Below are positions 15,512 to 22,847 of a DNA stretch of 36,891 nt, one piece after another. Location: positions 1 through 36,891 of the forward strand of contig JANQFG010000156.1 of the NCBI GenBank assembly GCA_028277985.1, written 5' to 3'. Position numbers and translations under genes: made by a program. The notes under the pieces are model-generated. The model was given only the letters and a program-made list of their open reading frames with translations. It had not been told where the DNA came from and did not search any database. Numbering within the stretch: position 1 is the stretch's first letter; each line of letters begins with the position of its first letter. The DNA comes from a bacterium (GTDB taxonomy: Bacteria > Desulfobacterota > DSWW01).

Positions 15512-16731
15512 AAAAGGGAGTCCCCGAGACGAAGAAGAAGCGGCGTGCCCGCGAAGTGCTCCGAAAGCTCGTTCTGGAAACCGGGGGAGAGCGATGCCTT
15601 TCCTGCGGAGCCTGTGTGGTCGGATGCCCGGTTGCGGACTGGAGCGACGAGCGGCTGGATCCCAGGCGACTCGTGCGACTGGCCCAGAACGGTCTGGGCG
15701 AGCTTATCGTGGAGATGGACTGGATCTGGCAGTGTACCGAATGCGGCCGGTGCAACTACACCTGCCCGGCGGGCGTGGATCTGTGGACCCTGATTACTCG
15801 GGCTCGCGGGCTTGTGCCGCGCGATCTTTCCCCGGGACAGATTCAGAAGACAGCGGACCTGCATCGCACGGTTTCGAACAACATGGGACTCGAGGTGGAG
15901 GACTGGCTGGAGACCGTGGAATGGATGGGGGAAGAGCTCGGTGAGGATCTCGCGAATTTCGAGCTGCCCGTGGAGAAGCAGGGGGCCGAGTATTTCGCCA
16001 CCATCAACTCCAAGCTTCCCATGTACTATCCGGCCGACCTGCAGGACATCTTCAAGATCTTCCATGCAGCCGGTGTAGAGTGGACCCTCGCGGACAAGTG
16101 GTGGGAAGGCACGAACTACGCCATGTTCACGGATGACGAGGAGACCTGGGAGGAGACTCTCCGCCGCCAGGCGGAAAAGGTAGAGTCGCTCGGTTGCAGC
16201 AAAGTGGCCTACACCGAATGCGGCCATGGTTACTACGCAACGCTTTCGGGATACAAGAGATTCGGCATGGAACCCAGGTTTGAGGTCTTCCACGTGGTCG
16301 AGCTCTATGCCCGATGGATCCGCGAGGGCCGCCTCAAGCTCGATCCGTCGCGCAATGCCGGGCGTATAACGCTGCACGATCCCTGCAACGCCGTGCGCAA
16401 GGCCTCCATGGCGGGCTTCACCTCCATCGCTGAGGACGCGCGATTCGTTTTGAGCCGGGTCTGCAATGAAATCGTGGAGATGAGCCCGAACCGGGAGGCC
16501 AACTACTGCTGCAGCGGCGGGGGAGGGGCCCTCATCGCCGGGTTCAAGAAGGCCCGAACCCACTACGGGAGGGTCAAGGTCGATCAGATCGACCGGACGG
16601 AAGCGGAAAGGGTCTGCACCCCCTGCGTGAACTGCTACGACGCACTGGATAACCTGGCCAGGGACTACGAGAGGCCCTGGAGGCCCGTTCATTTGTGGAA
16701 ATTGCTTGCAGATGCGATCGTGGTTGAATGA
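15508..16731 (+). CDS. glpC: GlpC/HdrD-like iron-sulfur subunit
   Basis: This 407-aa protein has a GTG start overlapping the glpB stop (GTGA). Two [4Fe-4S] motifs are at Cys30/33/36/40 and Cys76/79/82/86. The C-terminal half has one CCG-type set: Cys293, Cys334-Cys335, Cys370 and Cys373, as in HdrB/HdrD-type non-cubane cluster proteins. An earlier segment, YTECGHGYYA, looks like a remnant or variant of the first CCG repeat. In GlpABC this subunit transfers electrons from GlpA to the membrane quinone pool. Operon position makes GlpC the best call, but similarity to HdrD- and DsrK-like proteins means another acceptor (for example a menaquinone or thiol system) is possible. Confidence 0.85.
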   Translation: MKKGVPETKKKRRAREVLRKLVLETGGERCLSCGACVVGCPVADWSDERLDPRRLVRLAQNGLGELIVEMDWIWQCTECGRCNYTCPAGVDLWTLITRARGLVPRDLSPGQIQKTADLHRTVSNNMGLEVEDWLETVEWMGEELGEDLANFELPVEKQGAEYFATINSKLPMYYPADLQDIFKIFHAAGVEWTLADKWWEGTNYAMFTDDEETWEETLRRQAEKVESLGCSKVAYTECGHGYYATLSGYKRFGMEPRFEVFHVVELYARWIREGRLKLDPSRNAGRITLHDPCNAVRKASMAGFTSIAEDARFVLSRVCNEIVEMSPNREANYCCSGGGGALIAGFKKARTHYGRVKVDQIDRTEAERVCTPCVNCYDALDNLARDYERPWRPVHLWKLLADAIVVE

Positions 16732-16781
16732 TGTTTTAAAATCGCTACGAAAGAGAGAATGAACAAAACAAAATCTTCTTG

Positions 16782-16811
16782 TTGACAGAACATTCTCAAT
16801 AATCTTATACA
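16782..16811 (+). promoter_or_regulatory. Promoter of the secreted protein gene
   Basis: A perfect TTGACA lies at 16782-16787 with a -10 TATACA at 16806-16811 (18-bp spacer) in an A/T-rich stretch. A strong ribosome-binding site AAGGAGGGG follows before the ATG at 16874. The secreted protein is therefore probably expressed separately from glpABC. Confidence 0.7.
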
Positions 16812-16873
16812 ATTAGATACAGAAGAACACGGATACCGATAAACAGACAACACTCAAGAAGGAGGGGAAGCGT

Positions 16874-17857
16874 ATGCGGGCAAAACACTACTCCGTACTG
16901 ACGGTCGGCCTTCTCGCACTCGGGTTCCTGGTCGGCAACAGCCTCATGCCGTGGGGGCCTACAGAAGCGCAGGCCGCAGGCGAGCCCATCGTCCAGATCA
17001 CCTTGCTTTCGGGACCGGAGCGGTCGACGCACTCGGCGGATCCGATCGATCCTGCGATCACGTACGACGTCCAGGTGGACTTCCTCGAGGGCTCCAGCGC
17101 TTGTGTTGGTCCGCCCCCGCCCGTGGATCCTCTTACCCTCACGGTTACCGTGCGGGAGCAGCTGGACGGGGCGGTCGGAGGGACCTGGCCTGTGGATACG
17201 TCCTCATGGTCCTGGAACACGGAGGAGACCCAGGTGACGGGACAGGTCACGATCGGTGGCGCCTCTTCCGGCCAGAATAGGTCGCTCTACGGCATCCACG
17301 TATGCATTTCGAACGGCGCCGAGGGATGCGGCACGAAGACCGTACGCATGGAGCATCCCGTCTCCGGATTCACGGCGGGTCTGTATACCACGAAGGGGAA
17401 GAGCTTTGCCCAAACGGGTTCCGGATGCGAACTGATCCCGAGTATCGCGCTGCCCTTGATCAACGAACAGATGGCAGCTACCGAGTTCCTCACGATCGTG
17501 CCGAGTGGGACCCAGATCATTGCGGGTGGTGCCGAAGCGGAATTCCTCGGGATTCCCCTGATCGGAAGCATCACGATGCCGGCGTCCCTGGACACGCCGG
17601 GCAACAACGTTGTCCTGGAAGAGGTCTCGGTCAGCGGAATCGACCTCTCGGGGATAGGCTTTCCGGGCACGAACTGTGAGATCTCGGGGAGTGCTGACGG
17701 GAGCCTGATGGGAGAGGTCAGCCCGGGACAGGATCTGGACGGAAGCATCCGGGTCTACGACATGACGCTGACCCTCGGTGGCGGTACCGGGTCCTGTGAT
17801 CTGGTGGCGCACCCGAACTGTGAGCTCAACATCAGCTTTGACGGGAACCCCCCTTGA
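16874..17857 (+). CDS. Secreted protein of unknown function
   Basis: I do not recognise this 327-aa protein. It has a clear signal peptide: basic MRAKHY start, hydrophobic core LTVGLLALGFLVGNSLM, and a likely cleavage after the AQAA stretch near residue 35. The mature part is rich in Gly, Ser, Thr and Pro and has few charged residues. It has about eight cysteines that could form disulfides (for example SSACVG, GIHVCIS, EGCGTK, SGCEL, TNCEIS, GSCDL, HPNCEL). Beta-strand-like alternation (DLDGSIRVYDMTLTL) suggests a beta-rich envelope or extracellular protein. It has its own strong promoter and a strong terminator. A structural, adhesive or surface role is possible but not shown. Confidence 0.8.
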   Translation: MRAKHYSVLTVGLLALGFLVGNSLMPWGPTEAQAAGEPIVQITLLSGPERSTHSADPIDPAITYDVQVDFLEGSSACVGPPPPVDPLTLTVTVREQLDGAVGGTWPVDTSSWSWNTEETQVTGQVTIGGASSGQNRSLYGIHVCISNGAEGCGTKTVRMEHPVSGFTAGLYTTKGKSFAQTGSGCELIPSIALPLINEQMAATEFLTIVPSGTQIIAGGAEAEFLGIPLIGSITMPASLDTPGNNVVLEEVSVSGIDLSGIGFPGTNCEISGSADGSLMGEVSPGQDLDGSIRVYDMTLTLGGGTGSCDLVAHPNCELNISFDGNPP

Positions 17858-17891
17858 GGTTCCCTTAGAATTCTGTCCTTTAGTTGAAAAG

Positions 17892-17934
17892 AGGCCTTCG
17901 TGGAATCCGGACGATTCCGCGAAGGCCTTTGTTT
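17892..17934. terminator. Bidirectional terminator between convergent genes
   Basis: A 16-bp stem (17892-17907 with 17913-17928, one G-T pair) encloses a 5-base loop, flanked by T-rich sequence on the right and A-rich sequence on the left. It ends both the secreted-protein gene and the convergent acyl-CoA ligase gene. Confidence 0.85.
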
Positions 17935-19609
17935 ATTCCTGCTGCTGTGACTTCCCCTCCTCCATGGCTCGCAGTTCCCTCCTCAGTACCTTGCCGATGG
18001 CGCTCTTGGGGAGATCCTCTGCGAACTCGATCTGCTTCGGCACCTTGTAGGCCGCGAGCTTTTCTTTGCAGTAGGCGATCACCTCTTCCTCGGTGAGGGT
18101 CTCCCCTTCACGAGGCACGATGAAGGCCTTGACTGTCTCCCCGCGGTACGGGTCAGGCAAGCCGACCGCGCAGGCTTCCTTGACCTTTGGGTGCTCGAAC
18201 AGGACCTCGTCGATTTCCCTCGGGTAGATATTGAACCCGCCGGCGATGATCATGTCCTTCTTGCGATCAACGATGAACAGGTACCCTTCTTCATCCATGT
18301 ATCCAACGTCCCCGGTGTGGAACCATCCGTCGGCGAAAGCTTCGGCAGACTCCTCCGGCTTGTTGTAGTAACCGCGGCTCATCTGAGGGCCCTTCAGCAG
18401 GATCTCCCCCGATTCTCCGACTCCCAGGTCCCGGGTTCCGGTCTCCACGTCCACGATCTTGCAGTCCGTATCCGGCAGGGGAACCCCCACACTGCCGGGC
18501 TTCATGTTCGCCCCCCAGGGGTTGGCGTGGGAGATGGGTGACAGCTCGGTCATGCCGTACACTTCCATGATGGGGGCGCCGACGCGTTCTTCCCACTCAC
18601 GCAGTGTCTCGAGGGCCAGGGGGGCCGCCCCTGAGAGGCATCCCTTGATGAATGAGAAATCGTGCTTCGCGAAGTCGGGATGGTTCAGGAAGCCCACGTA
18701 CAGAGTGGGCACGCAACCGAAGAAGGCGGGTCGGTGTTTCAAGGTGAGTTTGAAGAGCGTGTCCGCGTCGGGTCGGGGAACCAGGACGTGCGCGAATCCC
18801 CGGTAGATGCAGTGGTTCATGCCACCGGTAAAGCCGGCCGCGTGAAAGAAGGGAAGAATCCCGACCACGGTCTCCTTTCCTTCTTCCGCATCAAAGAGCC
18901 ACTGCGTGAGTTGCTGGGCGTTGATGCTCACGTTTCCGTGACTGAGCATGACCCCCTTTGACACGCCCGTGGTTCCGCCGGTGTACATCAGGCAGGCGAG
19001 ATCGTCGAAGGCAACATCTGCGGGCGGAGGATTAGGGGGAGAGCCTTTCAGAAGGTCCATGAACTCGAGGGCCCCATCCGAGGGTTGTGTCTTCCTGTGC
19101 ATCCCCTTCTTGACGATCGGGAACAGCTGTTTCAGGGGAAACGGGAGATAGTCGCGTATATGGCAGGTAATGATCGTCTCGATCTTCGTCTTGTCCTTGA
19201 TGGAGAGAATCCTGGGGACCAGAAGATCCATGCAGATTGCCATCTTCGAGCCGGAATCGTTGAGCTGATGCTCGAGCTCACGTTCCGTGTAGAGAGGGTT
19301 GTTCATGACCACGACGGCACCGATGCGAAAGAGGGCGTAGGTGGCGATCACCATCTGGGGGATGTTGGGCAGCACGATGGCTACCTTGTCCCCTTTCCGG
19401 ACCCCGAGCTCGCTCAAGGCGGCGGCAAACCGATTCACCTGCTCATCGAGCTCCCGGTAGCTGATCCTCTTCCCCATCAGGATCAGGGCGGAAACCTCGG
19501 GGTAATTTCTGGCCGACCTGCCCAGGGCCTCGGGCAAGGTGAGGTTCTCATACTCGAGGCTCGGGCCGAGCTGCGGCGCATACGCCTTGTGCCAGATCCT
19601 CTCTTCCAT
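17933..19609 (-). CDS. Long-chain acyl-CoA synthetase (AMP-forming)
   Basis: The 558-aa reading uses the ATG at 19607-19609, preceded by GGGGGGA on the coding strand. A longer reading adds 13 residues with no family support. The protein activates a fatty or other carboxylic acid to its acyl-CoA, with release of AMP and pyrophosphate. Motifs are LMYTGGTTGVSKGVMLSHGN (P-loop-like adenylation motif), YGMTELSP, DRKKDMIIAGGFNIYPREID, and the C-terminal KSAIGKVLRREL with the catalytic lysine. Its size and order match FadD-like ligases. It is divergent from an acyl-CoA dehydrogenase gene, so a shared role in beta-oxidation is likely. Confidence 0.9.
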   Translation of the reverse strand: MEERIWHKAYAPQLGPSLEYENLTLPEALGRSARNYPEVSALILMGKRISYRELDEQVNRFAAALSELGVRKGDKVAIVLPNIPQMVIATYALFRIGAVVVMNNPLYTERELEHQLNDSGSKMAICMDLLVPRILSIKDKTKIETIITCHIRDYLPFPLKQLFPIVKKGMHRKTQPSDGALEFMDLLKGSPPNPPPADVAFDDLACLMYTGGTTGVSKGVMLSHGNVSINAQQLTQWLFDAEEGKETVVGILPFFHAAGFTGGMNHCIYRGFAHVLVPRPDADTLFKLTLKHRPAFFGCVPTLYVGFLNHPDFAKHDFSFIKGCLSGAAPLALETLREWEERVGAPIMEVYGMTELSPISHANPWGANMKPGSVGVPLPDTDCKIVDVETGTRDLGVGESGEILLKGPQMSRGYYNKPEESAEAFADGWFHTGDVGYMDEEGYLFIVDRKKDMIIAGGFNIYPREIDEVLFEHPKVKEACAVGLPDPYRGETVKAFIVPREGETLTEEEVIAYCKEKLAAYKVPKQIEFAEDLPKSAIGKVLRRELRAMEEGKSQQQE

Positions 19610-19710
19610 ATTTCTCGTCCCCCCGCGGAAAAATGGTGAGCAAACCAAACTGATGGCTTTTGTGCACTTTTATTGAATAACCGGGATGTTCGTGGTAGTG
19701 TTTTTCTGGC

Positions 19711-19744
19711 TATAGTAATACTAACTTACCTTGGCGGATGTCAA
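19711..19744. promoter_or_regulatory. Divergent promoter region with a short palindrome
   Basis: TAGTA-A-TACTA (19713-19723) is a perfect small palindrome. It overlaps a rightward -10 TATAGT (19711-19716). It also overlaps a leftward promoter with -35 at 19744-19739 (TTGACA on the minus strand) and -10 at 19720-19715 (TATTAC). A repressor here could control both the ligase and the dehydrogenase. FadR- or TetR-type control is a guess. Confidence 0.4.
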
Positions 19745-19787
19745 CCTGTGCTGGGTTGCATATCCCATGAAACCCGGAGGGTTTGTC

Positions 19788-20924
19788 ATGTATTTCAACG
19801 AGGACCACGATGCCCTCAGACGCACGATCCGGAAGGTCGTGGACACGGAGATCAACCCGAACATGGATGCATGGGAGGAAACGACGGCACCCCTCCATGA
19901 TCTGTTCAAGAAGATGGGGGACCTCGGTCTGCTCGGCATCTGCTACGACCCGGCGTATGGCGGACAGGGGCTCGACTACTGGTTCGACACAGCGTTTCTC
20001 GAAGAGATCGGCCACATCCAGGGGGTCGGCGTGCAGGGGGCTATCGCCGATCAAACCCACATGGCCACCCCGGCGCTGCACCAGTTCGGGAGCGAGGGGC
20101 TGAAAGATGCCTACCTGAGGCCTGCCATTGCGGGAGAGATGGTTGCCGCAATTGCCGTGACCGAGCCGGATGCGGGTTCCGATGTGGCCGGTCTGCGGAC
20201 CACGGCGAAAAAAGACGGGGATGCCTATGTTCTCAACGGCACCAAGACTTTCATCACCAACGGTGTTCAGGCCGACTTCGTGGTTCTACTCGCTCGCTCG
20301 TGCGAGGAGCCCGGGTATCACTCTTTCAGCCTCTTTGTCGTTCCTAAGGGGTTGCCCGGATTCAGCGTGAGCAAGGAGCTCGACAAGCTCGGCTGGAAGA
20401 GCAGCGATACGGCAGAGTTGTTCTTCGATGACGTCAGGGTGCCGGAAGAAAATCGAATCGGGGACGAGGGGGAGGGTTTCATCTATCAGATGAAGCAGTT
20501 TCAGCACGAGCGGTTCGCCGCTCTTCCCATGTCCTATGTCGGTGCGAAGGACGTGATCGACATGACCGTGGAATACATCCAGCAGAGGGTCGTCTTCGGT
20601 AAGCCTCTGAGCAAGCGGCAGGTCCTGCGACATCGAATCGCGGACTGGCTGACCGAGATCGAATGCCTGAAGCAACTGACCTACCACATCGTGCGCATGA
20701 AGATGGAGGGCCTGGACGTCACCCGGGAGGTGTCGATGGGCAAGCTCATCTCCGGGCAAATGATGAAGCGGATCACGGACGGTTGCCTGCAGATGTACGG
20801 GGGCATGGGATTCATGAACGAAACGTTGATCACCCGCTACTATCGTGATGTTCGTGCAGCCTCCATCGCAGGCGGGGCCGACGAGGTGATGCGGGAGGTG
20901 ATCGCGAGAATGGAGGGCGTGTAA
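19788..20924 (+). CDS. Acyl-CoA dehydrogenase
   Basis: The 378-aa reading uses the ATG at 19788 behind GGAGGG (19776-19781). The upstream in-frame start adds 19 unsupported residues. This FAD enzyme makes the trans-2-enoyl-CoA in beta-oxidation. Motifs: AIAVTEPDAGSDVAG (FAD binding and substrate loop), LNGTKTFITNG, and the C-terminal YGGMGFMNE with IAGGADEVMREVI. The position usually occupied by the catalytic Glu near the C-terminus is Gly here, as in the long-chain and isovaleryl-type families. In those families the base sits in an internal helix, so Glu241 (in FQHERF) is the likely base. It is divergent from a long-chain ligase. The electron acceptor is presumably ETF, which is not in the window. 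Confidence 0.9.
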   Translation: MYFNEDHDALRRTIRKVVDTEINPNMDAWEETTAPLHDLFKKMGDLGLLGICYDPAYGGQGLDYWFDTAFLEEIGHIQGVGVQGAIADQTHMATPALHQFGSEGLKDAYLRPAIAGEMVAAIAVTEPDAGSDVAGLRTTAKKDGDAYVLNGTKTFITNGVQADFVVLLARSCEEPGYHSFSLFVVPKGLPGFSVSKELDKLGWKSSDTAELFFDDVRVPEENRIGDEGEGFIYQMKQFQHERFAALPMSYVGAKDVIDMTVEYIQQRVVFGKPLSKRQVLRHRIADWLTEIECLKQLTYHIVRMKMEGLDVTREVSMGKLISGQMMKRITDGCLQMYGGMGFMNETLITRYYRDVRAASIAGGADEVMREVIARMEGV

Positions 20925-20947
20925 TACAGTCCGGGATTCCCTATCAC

Positions 20948-21089
20948 TCGTCCTCGTCCTCGGTTGTTTCTTGCGACAATCAGTACAAGCGCCAAGAGCT
21001 TGCAGCAAGAATGGGGCACAGGAACCCCATGGGTCCATGAGCTTGGAGGAAGCCGCTCATCAAATGATCGAGGAGGAGGACGAGGACGA
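20948..21089. mobile_element. MITE-like inverted-repeat element, second copy
   Basis: TCGTCCTCGTCCTC (20948-20961) has a perfect inverted match at 21076-21089. The unit fills the gap between the convergent acyl-CoA dehydrogenase and acyl-CoA synthetase genes and has no credible gene. The arm sequence matches that of the element at 11364-11596. The inner sequences differ in length, so the two are related but not identical. Confidence 0.5.
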
Positions 21090-21102
21090 CGCGAAACCTG
21101 GA

Positions 21103-22524
21103 TCACCGCCTGTGCTCGTGATACCGATACAGTTGTACCAGTGCCCTTGCTGCTCTCTCATGCGTGGGGAAGGCCGGAATGCCTTCGCTGCATAGACGCG
21201 CCACGAGAGACGCGCCCCGGACCGCCAGGTCCGAATCCCCGCCCGCGAAATCCACCGTGAACACCGTGGGTTTTCGTTGACCGTTCTTCTTCAGGAACTC
21301 GATCACCGCCGGCGTGGGATCCGGCTCGTCCCCCGAATGGAAGGAGGACCGCGGGATGATCCGATCCGTCATGATCATATCGACGCAGGGATCCTCGTAA
21401 CCCATCTCCATGACCTCGGCAAGATGGTCCGCATCCTCGTAGGTTCGCCAGTTGTCCAGGGGATTGCCCGGGATAGAGCCCACCGAGGGCATGATCTCGA
21501 GGAGTTTTTCCATGGAGGCGCCCGACAAAGCAGGCACGTCGAGTCCCTGTCGAATGCAGGCATCTCCGTTGACTACGCTCTGCCCTCCGCCTCCTCCGAT
21601 GAGGAACACCCCTTTTCCTTTTGGGGCGGGCAGAAGTGCGAGGCTCATGATCGTGTCCGCCCATTCGTCCATGGAACGTACCCTTGCCACGCCGCTCTGA
21701 CGAAAGAAGGCCTCCCACAGATGGCTTGCACCGGCCATGCCGCCCGTGTGGGAGACGGCCGTCGACGCCCCCACCTCGCTCTCGCCCCCTTTCCAGATGA
21801 CCAGGGGCTTCTTCTTGTTCACCTCGCGGGCCAGGTGCATGAACGCCCTCGGATCCGGAACGCTTTCCAGGTACATGCCGATCGTTCGAATTTCCTCGTC
21901 CCGAGCCATGAATTCGAGGTACTCCATGGCCCCGAGTACCGTGGCGTTTCCCATGCTCACCGCCTTTGCGATGCCCAGGCCCAGGGAGCACAAGTACTCG
22001 GTGATGCGCTGGGTGATCGTACCGCTCTGGGAAATGACGCCCACCGGGCCGGGCAGCCCCGGAATGGCCCCCCACGCAGTGAGATGTGAAGCCGGGCGGT
22101 AAGGCCCCATGCAGTTCGGTCCGACGACGTAGAGCCCGGCCTGTTTCGAGAACGCACCCACCCTTTCTTCCAATGCACGTCCTTCCGCGGTTCTGAGCTC
22201 TTTGAAGCCTGAAGTGAGTATGTGAATGTGTCTTGCCCCGATTCGTGCGCATTCCTCGAGGACACTCAAGACGGCCGCTGCGGGCAGGCAGACGATGACC
22301 AGATCAGGGACTTCCGGGACAGAGGCAAGAGACGGGTACGCCTTGACTCCCTGTATCTCGTCCGCTTTCGGATTGATCGGGTAGAGCCTCCCGGGATACT
22401 TGCATTCCAGCAGTTTACCCAGATAGCTTGCACCACCGAAACGAGAGTGGCCCCTCGGAACGCCGACAATGGCTATGCTCTCAGGATGAAAAAGAGGCTT
22501 CAGATTGTTGTTTTGCTCTTCCAT
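21103..22524 (-). CDS. NDP-forming acyl-CoA synthetase, alpha subunit
   Basis: The 473-aa reading uses the ATG at 22522-22524, preceded by GGGAGCG. It has a CoA-binding Rossmann domain (FHPESIAIVG, then VIVCLPAAAVLSVLEEC) and the succinyl-CoA-ligase-like domains. VVGPNCMGPYRP and GPVGVISQSGT are typical, and the phospho-His motif VSHTGG puts His259 close to the known active-site His257 of archaeal ADP-forming acetyl-CoA synthetase. The ATP-grasp beta domain, often fused C-terminally, is absent, so a separate beta subunit must be supplied elsewhere. The enzyme couples acyl-CoA hydrolysis to ATP formation, or the reverse. It is transcribed toward the acyl-CoA dehydrogenase. Confidence 0.85.
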   Translation of the reverse strand: MEEQNNNLKPLFHPESIAIVGVPRGHSRFGGASYLGKLLECKYPGRLYPINPKADEIQGVKAYPSLASVPEVPDLVIVCLPAAAVLSVLEECARIGARHIHILTSGFKELRTAEGRALEERVGAFSKQAGLYVVGPNCMGPYRPASHLTAWGAIPGLPGPVGVISQSGTITQRITEYLCSLGLGIAKAVSMGNATVLGAMEYLEFMARDEEIRTIGMYLESVPDPRAFMHLAREVNKKKPLVIWKGGESEVGASTAVSHTGGMAGASHLWEAFFRQSGVARVRSMDEWADTIMSLALLPAPKGKGVFLIGGGGGQSVVNGDACIRQGLDVPALSGASMEKLLEIMPSVGSIPGNPLDNWRTYEDADHLAEVMEMGYEDPCVDMIMTDRIIPRSSFHSGDEPDPTPAVIEFLKKNGQRKPTVFTVDFAGGDSDLAVRGASLVARLCSEGIPAFPTHERAARALVQLYRYHEHRR

Positions 22525-22604
22525 GGTTCGCTCCCGTCCGTCCTCATTTCTCCGGCCGCGCATCGCGTCTCGAGCCAAGGTATCTGCGCATTTCCAGGGT
22601 AAGG

Positions 22605-22633
22605 AGATTAGGGAGAAACTGCCCAGCTGTCAA
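22605..22633 (-). promoter_or_regulatory. Leftward promoter of the acyl-CoA synthetase alpha gene
   Basis: On the minus strand, TTGACA (22633-22628) and a -10 TAATCT (22610-22605) are separated by 17 bp, about 80 bases upstream of the gene start. Confidence 0.5.
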
Positions 22634-22691
22634 ACGCAGCGCGGACCGAGACTCCCTGCCAAACGCGTGTGTGATGGGCAACGCACGATGT

Positions 22692-22721
22692 TTGACCCGC
22701 GGAACAGGCATCTCCTATACT
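22692..22721 (+). promoter_or_regulatory. Rightward promoter of the subtilase-like gene
   Basis: TTGACC (22692-22697) and TATACT (22716-22721) with an 18-bp spacer give a good sigma70-type promoter about 125 bases upstream of the chosen start. The rest of the 22525-22847 gap holds only this promoter, its leftward partner and a purine-rich leader. Confidence 0.6.
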
Positions 22722-22847
22722 CTGCACGGCCGCAAGGATTTTCGCTTGGTTTCACCCGGTGCCGGTGGCGGATCGAGACACGAATCGAAACCAGAGCGGA
22801 AGACATCCATGAAGTGGATGAGAAAAAAGGAGAGAGGAGCCGGAGAG

